64,000 nt of DNA, taken from positions 62,001 through 126,000 of the forward strand of contig NZ_KE386842.1 of NCBI RefSeq assembly GCF_000429045.1. Reading direction: 5' to 3'. Position 1 is the stretch's first letter; the number at the start of each line of letters is the position of its first letter. Below the pieces are notes generated by a model, which saw nothing but the letters and a program-made list of their open reading frames with translations, made no database searches and was not told the DNA's origin. Positions 57,972 to 64,000 of this stretch are shown one piece after another. This DNA is from Salinarimonas rosea DSM 21201. Lineage in GTDB: Bacteria > Pseudomonadota > Alphaproteobacteria > Rhizobiales > Beijerinckiaceae. The position numbers were made by a program, and so were the translations under genes.

Positions 57972-58634
57972 TCAGCTGCTCGCGCCCCCCGCCATCGCGA
58001 AACTGCGCCCGATCAGCTGGACGGAGAAGAAGCCGAAAAGGACCGCGCTCCCGAGATCGATCCAGAAGCCGTGGGACCGGTACCAGCCGATCATGCCCTG
58101 CGAGGAGAACAGCAGCGCGTAGCCGTAGAAGACCATCACGCCGAGGATCCAGCAGCCCGCCACCACGAGCAGCGGCAGGATCGGCGCGCTTCCGGGCACC
58201 AGGACGATCGCGATGATCGCCGACCACGCGAGAACGCCCTTCGGGTTGAGCAAGTGGATGGCGAGACCTTGAAGGTAGAAGCTCCGCCCGGACCGGCCTT
58301 CGGGGCCGGCCGGAGCCGCGGCGCCGGACAGGGCCCGCCGGAACGAGCGGAACGAGCGGTAGGCCAGGTAGCCGAGATAGAGTCCGCCGAGGGTCATGAC
58401 GACCGCCGTCGTGCCGCGGTGGGCGGCGATCAGGACCGAGAGGCCCGCGGCGGCGACGAGGCCCCAGAACAGGGAGCCCGTAATGACGCCCGTCGCCACC
58501 GACAGGCCGGCGCCGCGGCCCCAGCGCATGGCGGCGTTCATGATGGCGAGATTGCCGGGCCCGGGGCTTATGGTCGCCACGAGGTAGACCACGACGGCCC
58601 ACCCGATATTGCTCGCGACCTGCGTGATCTCCAT
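57972..58634 (-). CDS. LysE/RhtB family exporter
   Basis: 220 residues, about six hydrophobic segments. YLVATISPGPGNLAIMNAAMRWG near the N-terminus is the LysE signature; LNPKGVLAW follows mid-protein. Exports small amino acids or related compounds. It lies after a 372-base gap from the CDP-alcohol transferase gene and has its own promoter candidate (58983-59010). It might be part of the phosphoramidate block or separate. Confidence 0.9.
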   Translation of the reverse strand: MEITQVASNIGWAVVVYLVATISPGPGNLAIMNAAMRWGRGAGLSVATGVITGSLFWGLVAAAGLSVLIAAHRGTTAVVMTLGGLYLGYLAYRSFRSFRRALSGAAAPAGPEGRSGRSFYLQGLAIHLLNPKGVLAWSAIIAIVLVPGSAPILPLLVVAGCWILGVMVFYGYALLFSSQGMIGWYRSHGFWIDLGSAVLFGFFSVQLIGRSFAMAGGASS

Positions 58635-59006
58635 GCGTCGCCACCTCGTCTCGTCGGGTCCGTCACCGGCCTCGGGCCGGGCGTCCTCACCCGGGTCTCG
58701 GTCCCGCTCCGAGGACGAGGCCCATTCCCGTGGGTGATCGATGCGCCGCTCCCCGTTCCGCGATCAGCGTCGGCGGCGCGACTCGGAACGTTCCTCGGAT
58801 CACCGCGTCCCGGCTGCGGAACGTCGCCTCGTCTCCTGGAACGCGTCGGCACGAGCTTCGTGGGAGGAGAGCAGGGTTCGGATCGGGTCCATGCACGGGC
58901 GTCCTTCGGTGCGGGCAGAGCCTATCCGGAAGACGCCCGACGCCGGCTCGGACACTCGCTTCGGTAGATCCGAAGGGGTTTTTCTATATTCGAGATTCCA
59001 GACGCG
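58635..59006. other. intergenic region before the LysE/RhtB gene
   Basis: About 372 bases. No convincing gene; minus-strand frames are Arg/Pro-rich. It holds the TATAGA element above and several GGAAC/GTTCC words, one forming the palindrome GGAACGTTCC near 58787. The leader may have a regulatory structure that I cannot name. Confidence 0.5.
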
Positions 59007-59010
59007 TCAA
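58983..59010 (-). promoter_or_regulatory. promoter candidate for the LysE/RhtB gene
   Basis: On the minus strand TTGACG (59010-59005), 16-base spacer, TATAGA (58988-58983). It overlaps the stop codon of the CDP-alcohol transferase gene and would give a leader of about 340 bases. Confidence 0.55.
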
Positions 59011-59723
59011 GGCTCGATTTCAACCGAGGGGACGTGCTCGGCAACAGATGCTCGAGCGTCGACTCGGCCCGAGACTGTCCAGAGGGCGAGATTGGCCGCG
59101 ACGCTCGCCGCAGCGAGGCCGTTGAACGCCAGGAGCGCGACTCCCGCGAGCTTCGGGATCCGCACCGAGGTGACGTTGAGCACCGCCAGCACGGCGAGCA
59201 CGGTCGGGAAGAGCACCGCCACCGCGGGCAGGTCCATGGCGGCGACGAAGAGGCAGGCGGCCATCGTGCTGAAGATCACCGGCACGCCGGTATAGGATCC
59301 GTCCGCGCGCGGTCCCGCGAGCGCGAAGAAGGCGAGGCGCAGCACCGCGCAGACGGCCAGGGCCGTCGCGACGAGCACCGTTACCGGCGACGACCCGACC
59401 ACCGCCACGAGAAGAAGCCCCGGCAGCACGCCGCCGTGGACGACATCGCACAAGGCATCGAGCAGGCCTCCGGCGCGGGCCATGACGCTCGCCCGCGCTG
59501 TCTGGCGGCGGGCGACGGAGCCGTCGAGCATGTCCGCGAGAAGCGCCAGGCCCGCGAGAGCCGCCCCCAGCCGCGGCTCGTCGAGGACTACGGCGTGAGC
59601 TCCGAGGACGGCGCACGAGAGCCCCGCCAGCGTGACGGCGTTCGCAGGATCCCATGCGATCGCGCCGATCGTGCGCGGGAGCGCGGCCGGTGGCTCGACG
59701 CCGCGTTCGCCGTCGTCCCTCAC
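59007..59723 (-). CDS. CDP-alcohol phosphatidyltransferase family protein, possibly a phosphoramidate transferase
   Basis: 238 residues with about six hydrophobic segments. The CDP-alcohol motif is present as DMLDGSVARRQTARAS, then VMARAGGLLDALCD: D-x2-D-G-x2-A-R, then 12 residues (canonical 8) before G-x3-D-x3-D. All four Asp are kept. Family members transfer a phosphoryl group from a CDP-linked donor to an alcohol, releasing CMP. GTG start at 59723 overlaps the exporter stop (GTGA), so it is translated with the LysE gene. Beside CDP-amidate genes, I infer a CDP-phosphoramidate donor. Confidence 0.85.
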   Translation of the reverse strand: MRDDGERGVEPPAALPRTIGAIAWDPANAVTLAGLSCAVLGAHAVVLDEPRLGAALAGLALLADMLDGSVARRQTARASVMARAGGLLDALCDVVHGGVLPGLLLVAVVGSSPVTVLVATALAVCAVLRLAFFALAGPRADGSYTGVPVIFSTMAACLFVAAMDLPAVAVLFPTVLAVLAVLNVTSVRIPKLAGVALLAFNGLAAASVAANLALWTVSGRVDARASVAEHVPSVEIEP

Positions 59724-60364
59724 CGGGCGGCTCCGAGGCCGACGCCGAGCGCGATGTACAGGGCGGAGGTCACCGTCGGGATCACCTTCCCGGTCACGGA
59801 CTTGGGCATCCGGCTCTTCAGCACCACGAGGACGAAAGCGTAGAGCGCGTGGATACCGATCACGATCGCCGCGATGGTGACGAACATGATGGCGAACTGC
59901 GTCGGGACCGGGCGGTCCGCGGCGACGAATTGCGGCAGGAAGGCCGACAGGAAAATGACGGTCTTCGGATTGCTCGCGGACACGGTGAGCGCCTCGAGAT
60001 AGCGCCGACGTGCGGATGGGATTGCCGGCGTCGGCTTCACCGCCGTCGAAGCGTCGAGATCGCGCCGCTTGTGCAGGACGTAGAGATCGTAGAAGCCGCG
60101 GCAGCCCAGATAGACCAGATAGGCCGCGCCGGCGTACTTCATCCAGGTGAAGGCCGCGCTCTCCTTGGTCAAGAGCGCCCCGACGCCGAGCCCCACGGCG
60201 GAGATGATGACGAGCTGGCAAGACAGGTTGCCGGCCATGGTCACGGCGATGCTGCGGTAGCCGTAGCGCGCGGCATGGGTGAGGACGATCAGCACGTTGG
60301 GTCCGGGAGACAGCGTGATGGCCAGATACGCGGCGGCGAAGACCGCCCAGAGCGACGCGTCCAT
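59720..60364 (-). CDS. LysE family exporter
   Basis: 214 residues, about six hydrophobic segments. AAAYLAITLSPGPNVLIVLTHAARYG near the N-terminus and SNPKTVIFLSAFLPQF are LysE signatures. Exports amino-acid-like small molecules. It overlaps the CDP-alcohol transferase gene by four bases and sits 106 bases after the cytidylyltransferase gene, so it is probably in the same operon and may export the pathway product. Confidence 0.9.
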   Translation of the reverse strand: MDASLWAVFAAAYLAITLSPGPNVLIVLTHAARYGYRSIAVTMAGNLSCQLVIISAVGLGVGALLTKESAAFTWMKYAGAAYLVYLGCRGFYDLYVLHKRRDLDASTAVKPTPAIPSARRRYLEALTVSASNPKTVIFLSAFLPQFVAADRPVPTQFAIMFVTIAAIVIGIHALYAFVLVVLKSRMPKSVTGKVIPTVTSALYIALGVGLGAAR

Positions 60365-60470
60365 GTGAGTTCCTCGAACGAGATCTACATCCGGAAAGGA
60401 GCGCTCGGGCTTCTGGATGTCGCGAAGGACCGAAGGATATCGGGTGGGTCGCGGCCCGCACCGGGCGCTC

Positions 60471-61280
60471 TCAGACGCCGCGGAGAAGCGGGCCCGCCCG
60501 CGATCGGCCGTCGTGCTCCGGCCGCGAGGATCGCGGCCGGGCATCGCGCCGGCGCTCGAAGAACGCGATGTCCTCCCGGCTGTCGAGTTCCCCCCAGGGA
60601 GCGGAGGTCGGGACGCAGGCGACGTTCCGTCCGGCCTCGACAAGGCCCGCGAGCATCGACGTCGTGTCGATGGCGGCGCGGCGAGACGGCTCCAGCCCGT
60701 CGAAGTGCTCGACGAAAGCCGCGAAACCCGCGGGTCGAAACGCGAGGAGACCCATGTACTGGCCTTCCACGGCGTCGATGTTCTCGACCCGGCCGCCGAT
60801 CTCCCCCAACGAGCCGTCGGGACGCAGGCGGAACTTCTCCAGGTCGGCCAGCGGATCGGAGAAGCGCGCCTCCCAAAGGGACCTGCCGTCCGGGTCGAAG
60901 GCGATGGCGATGTCGGCGTCGCAGGTGGAGAGGTCGGCGACGATCCCGGCATCGTAGAAGATGTCGCTGTAGCTGACGAGGCACGGCTCAGCGGCGAGGC
61001 GCTGGCGCGCGACGAGGAGCGTCTGCACCATGTTCGTGACCGCCCAGCACTCGTTGACCAGAACGTCGTCGACGACCGCCACGGTACGGGCGAAGTCGCG
61101 CAGGACCTCGCTGCGATAGCCGCCGACCAGCGTCACCGATCGGCACCCACCCGCCTCGAGTGCCCTCAAGGTCCGTGCTAGGAGCGGCTCGCCCATGAAA
61201 GGTACGAGACATTTCGGCCGGTCGTCGGTCAGGGGCCCGAGCCGCGACCCACGTCCGGCGGCGAGAACGATCGCATGCAT
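60471..61280 (-). CDS. LicC/Cj1416-like cytidylyltransferase
   Basis: 269 residues, sugar-nucleotidyltransferase fold. Nucleotide site LAAGRGSRLGPLTDDRPKCLVP (about 6-27), NECWAVTNMVQTLL near residue 78, and VSYSDIFYD near 102 with the metal Asp. Databases label such proteins phosphocholine cytidylyltransferase; the C. jejuni Cj1416 relative instead joins CTP to L-glutamine phosphate. The adjacent kinase and amidase families favour the latter. C-terminal 25 residues are Arg/Pro-rich. Starts 12 bases after the amidase gene. Confidence 0.88.
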   Translation of the reverse strand: MHAIVLAAGRGSRLGPLTDDRPKCLVPFMGEPLLARTLRALEAGGCRSVTLVGGYRSEVLRDFARTVAVVDDVLVNECWAVTNMVQTLLVARQRLAAEPCLVSYSDIFYDAGIVADLSTCDADIAIAFDPDGRSLWEARFSDPLADLEKFRLRPDGSLGEIGGRVENIDAVEGQYMGLLAFRPAGFAAFVEHFDGLEPSRRAAIDTTSMLAGLVEAGRNVACVPTSAPWGELDSREDIAFFERRRDARPRSSRPEHDGRSRAGPLLRGV

Positions 61281-61292
61281 GACTTCTGCGCC

Positions 61293-61910
61293 TCAGGACG
61301 AGAAATGGGATTGCACGATGGCGACGTCTGACGGGAACGGATCGGGCTCTCGCTCGGGATGCCACATGATGCCGGCCATACGGCGCCGGTCGTCCTGCAT
61401 CCACTCGATGCCGCCGTCCGCCGCGCGCGCGCGCGCGACGAACCCGGCGGGCGCCTCTCCGATTACGTTGTGATGGTAGGAGTTGACCACGCGGGCGATG
61501 TCGGGGCCGACGACCCGGTGACGGGTGGCGACGTGGCCACTCGCCTCCACGAGGCAACCGCCCGCGTCGAGGCAAATCTTCTGGAGCCCGCGGCAGACAC
61601 CGAAGATCGGCAGGCCCTCGGCCGAAACGGCGGCGATCGCGAGGTCCTCGACGTCGTCGCGCTCCGTACGCGCCTCGGGGGTACAGCCCACCGCACCGCC
61701 GCCGGTGAGGAGGAGCCCCGCGAGCTCGCCACGTGTCCGCAGCGCGCGATCGAGGAGCGCCGCCGCGTGAGACCGTCGGTTCGGCAGGCAGAGCGGCACG
61801 AGGCCGCAACACTCCAGGAAACCCCACCAGCCGGCGTCGAGGGCGTCGCGCCACTCGTCGCGCTCCGGCAAGTGGTGTCGCAACATGGTGATTGCGACGA
61901 CACGCGTCAT
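61293..61910 (-). CDS. class I glutamine amidotransferase-like gamma-glutamyl hydrolase (Cj1417-like)
   Basis: 205 residues. Nucleophile Cys106 in FGVCRGLQ, His184 and Glu186 in MWHPERE, the class I amidotransferase triad; NSYHHN near residue 143. Annotated families are gamma-glutamyl-GABA hydrolases (PuuD). In C. jejuni Cj1417 removes glutamate from CDP-L-glutamine to leave cytidine diphosphoramidate. ATG at 61910 has a GGAGG site. Lies 49 bases after the kinase-like gene. Confidence 0.88.
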   Translation of the reverse strand: MTRVVAITMLRHHLPERDEWRDALDAGWWGFLECCGLVPLCLPNRRSHAAALLDRALRTRGELAGLLLTGGGAVGCTPEARTERDDVEDLAIAAVSAEGLPIFGVCRGLQKICLDAGGCLVEASGHVATRHRVVGPDIARVVNSYHHNVIGEAPAGFVARARAADGGIEWMQDDRRRMAGIMWHPEREPDPFPSDVAIVQSHFSS

Positions 61911-61959
61911 GGTCGCCTCCGCCGAAACGACAAGCCGAGATCGAGGCTGCGGCCGGCTG

Positions 61960-64000
61960 TCACAGCAACACCTCGACGCGGCGGGTGGCGCAATCGATCC
62001 GAAGCAGGCGGGACGAACGCCAGGTCTCGTAGGAGCTCCCCGCGCCGATGACGGCCGGCAGGCCGAACTCACGCGCGCGGATGGCCATGTGCGAGTTCTC
62101 TCCGCCGAACTTGGTGACGAAGCCGGCGATCGGCCGCGTGAAGATCCAGTCGAAGCCCGGGTCGGCGCTTTCGATGAACACGATGCGCCCGGCGAGTTCG
62201 CGCTCGTCGATCGATGCGACGGGCGCCTTCACTGCCTGGTCGGTGATGAAGTTGGGCGCCGATGCACGGATCTCGAAGGCATAGACGTCGTCGAGGCCGG
62301 TGAGGAGCTCGGGCAGCCTGATCGGCTGGTTGCGCCGCCAAGCGACCCGGTTCGCACTCGATATCTCGGCGATCCGATGGTGCAGATCCGGCCCGAGGTC
62401 GAGACAGCTGTCGATGTCGGCCACCGTGAGGAACGACATCGTATCCCGGTCGAAGCCGAAGCGCGCACCCACCCGCGCGATGATCTCCAACGCATCGGAT
62501 ATGCCCGCGGAGTAGAGGAACTTCACACGCTCGCGCGCATGGATCGCGTGGCGCGCGAAGCCGTGAAAATCTTCCCAGCCGAAGGTGTAGCCGTGCGCGG
62601 CGAGAGCGGCGTCGAGGCGCGCGGCATCCGGGTTCCAGCCGGGCGGCTGCGCGGGCACCACCGGCTCGACCTCGCGCGGGGTCGTCTCGCTCGCCTCGAA
62701 ATACGGTGCGCTCGGGTCGTCGTAGCGCGGTACCATGATATCGAAGGTCCCCGGTCGGACGTGGCCGTAAAGCCCCATGAAAGTCCGCCGATCGAGGGTG
62801 CGGAAGTCGTCGACCATGCGCGCGCCGATGCTGTCCGCCGCGCGGGAGATCTCGTCCAACGTCTCGACCGGGACCGTTCCGCTGCCGACGAGCGCCTTGA
62901 GGATGTCCGTCGCGACGAAGGCCGCCCGGGCGGCGGTCGCGAAGAGCGGAATCGCGTCCCGCCGCACGCGGGCGAGGAGGGTCCTGACGTCGATCAGGTC
63001 GCCGCCGTCGATGTCCGCCGGTTCGTGGTGAAGGGCCTCGACGGCGCCGAGGTCGCGCATGGCGGAATGATAGTGTCCCTGCGGCGCGACGATGTCGTTC
63101 GTGATCTCGAGGAGCGCGTCGAGGTAGGCGGTCCATTCCGCATCGTCGAGCGAGGGGAAGCGGGCGCGCCAAGCCTCCTTCCGGAGATCCGGCTTGAAGA
63201 CCGTCGGCATGATCCTGAATTCGATCTTGTCGTGATGCTGCGGCTCGGCGCGCAGCGCGCGGCAGGCGTCGGCCACGATGCGGCGACGCATGTCCGGCGC
63301 GATGCTCGCAGGCACGAGGGAATGGAAGCTCGTCTCGACCGAGATGTAGGGGATGCCGCCGATCGGCGACATGAGCGAGTAGCGGTGCATGTCGTGATAA
63401 CCGAGCCGCGCACGCCCCTTCGCCCATGCGCAGTCGGTCACGAGAAGGCGATAGAGCGAATACGCGAGGGGGCGCGGCTTGAAGCCGATCAGCTCGCCCG
63501 GGTTCCAGTCCGGCATGACGCCGAGGAGCGTCCCGTCCTCCAATCCCTGCCGACGACCGTGCTGCGCGACCGCGGCGTAGGCCTCGCGCACCTGACCGAC
63601 GAGTGCGGGAAAGCTCGCGCGGTGGGCGAGATACCGCGTCGTGCCGAGGACGAGGGGCCGAGCCTGGAAGACCGTGACTTCCCCGAACCGATCGATGGCG
63701 AACTCGACGTCGATGGGCGCGTCGTCGAAGAGCGTCGCGAGTTCGTCGATCACTGCGCGCAGCGGCTCCAGCTCGCGCTGGAGGCGTGAGCCGTGGCCTT
63801 TCAGGACGATCGTCGTCCTGGTGCCCGCGGCACCGCTCGTCACCCGGGACGTGTCCGAGCCGGGCGCGTAGTCGATCACGATGTAAGGAGCACTCGACTT
63901 CGCGTCGACGGTCGTCAGGACGCCGCTGAGCGCGACATCGCGTGCCATCGGTTGCACGAGGACGTGCTCCTCCGTTCGATCGTACTGACCGAACGGAATG
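61960..64000 (-). CDS. PEP-synthase-like kinase, probable L-glutamine kinase (Cj1418-like), 5' end missing
   Basis: About 679 residues visible; the reading frame is open to the window edge, so the N-terminus lies beyond it. EEHVLVQPMARDVALSGVLTT and VEFAIDRFGEVTVFQARPLV belong to the ATP-grasp half of PEP synthase/PPDK. The C-terminal swivelling domain has GGENSHMAIRAREFGLPAVIG with the phospho-acceptor His at 62089-62091. The linker (about 140-590) is longer and different from PEP synthase, and there is no PEP/pyruvate TIM-barrel domain. This matches Cj1418, which phosphorylates glutamine. Confidence 0.87.
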   Translation of the reverse strand, partial: IPFGQYDRTEEHVLVQPMARDVALSGVLTTVDAKSSAPYIVIDYAPGSDTSRVTSGAAGTRTTIVLKGHGSRLQRELEPLRAVIDELATLFDDAPIDVEFAIDRFGEVTVFQARPLVLGTTRYLAHRASFPALVGQVREAYAAVAQHGRRQGLEDGTLLGVMPDWNPGELIGFKPRPLAYSLYRLLVTDCAWAKGRARLGYHDMHRYSLMSPIGGIPYISVETSFHSLVPASIAPDMRRRIVADACRALRAEPQHHDKIEFRIMPTVFKPDLRKEAWRARFPSLDDAEWTAYLDALLEITNDIVAPQGHYHSAMRDLGAVEALHHEPADIDGGDLIDVRTLLARVRRDAIPLFATAARAAFVATDILKALVGSGTVPVETLDEISRAADSIGARMVDDFRTLDRRTFMGLYGHVRPGTFDIMVPRYDDPSAPYFEASETTPREVEPVVPAQPPGWNPDAARLDAALAAHGYTFGWEDFHGFARHAIHARERVKFLYSAGISDALEIIARVGARFGFDRDTMSFLTVADIDSCLDLGPDLHHRIAEISSANRVAWRRNQPIRLPELLTGLDDVYAFEIRASAPNFITDQAVKAPVASIDERELAGRIVFIESADPGFDWIFTRPIAGFVTKFGGENSHMAIRAREFGLPAVIGAGSSYETWRSSRLLRIDCATRRVEVLL

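Noticed and set aside
58687-58896. Minus-strand frame in the leader of the LysE/RhtB gene
   Set aside because: 69 residues with no ribosome site and a Pro/Arg-rich composition, no family resemblance.
60471-61280. Phosphocholine decoration pathway (LicC)
   Set aside because: No choline kinase or choline transporter lies nearby, and the adjacent PEP-synthase-like kinase and amidotransferase-like hydrolase instead fit the phosphoramidate pathway.

Overview
The window is a GC-rich (roughly 70%) chromosomal segment from an alphaproteobacterium. The evidence is the gene content and local order: rsmB-htpX-DUF1674, grxC-nitrilase-DUF1178 near ubiG, rpiA-DUF2059-gor, UPF0262-LMW phosphatase, a class II DAHP synthase, a TTG-start rpsU and a degenerate ribBA. 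Hyphomicrobiales (Methylobacteriaceae or Salinarimonadaceae-like) is my best guess; the placement is inference.

Layout. 1-8.7 kb: 5' end of rpsA (minus), then a complete branched-chain-amino-acid-type ABC transporter operon (binding protein, two ATPases, two permeases), a HIT protein, and grxC-nitrilase-DUF1178, then rpsU. 8.7-20.3 kb: ubiG, DUF1674, htpX, rsmB, an orphan tail-collar protein, aroG (class II), a TetR regulator, a DUF418 membrane protein, gor, DUF2059, rpiA and an SDR. 20.7-27.3 kb: a small membrane protein, a DadA-like oxidoreductase, UPF0262, an LMW phosphatase, a HepT/MntA-type toxin-antitoxin pair, AzlCD, galU and galE. 27.4-40 kb: envelope and signalling genes (lytic transglycosylase, SGNH/DUF459, PilZ, TadG-like, rpmF, a serine hydrolase with an outer-membrane barrel, a degenerate-GGDEF/EAL protein, a soluble PAS chemoreceptor). 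40-57.5 kb: mostly housekeeping (aroC, ribB, coaBC, dut, cysK, polA) with a PemK-like toxin-antitoxin pair, two Rrf2 regulators, a truncated haemoglobin, an L,D-transpeptidase, a site-2 protease and a VOC dioxygenase.

57.6-64 kb: downstream of tRNA-Gly(CCC) lies a minus-strand accessory block. It encodes a PEP-synthase-like kinase (cut by the window end), a class I amidotransferase-like hydrolase, a LicC-like cytidylyltransferase, a LysE exporter, and a CDP-alcohol phosphatidyltransferase whose start overlaps the exporter stop. The first three match in family and order-of-action the Campylobacter jejuni capsule phosphoramidate genes Cj1418 (glutamine kinase), Cj1417 (gamma-glutamyl-CDP-amidate hydrolase) and Cj1416 (phosphoglutamine cytidylyltransferase). 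Here they sit beside an exporter and a CDP-alcohol transferase instead of capsule genes. I infer a route that makes CDP-phosphoramidate, moves the phosphoramidate to an alcohol, and exports a product. This is the most interesting system in the window.
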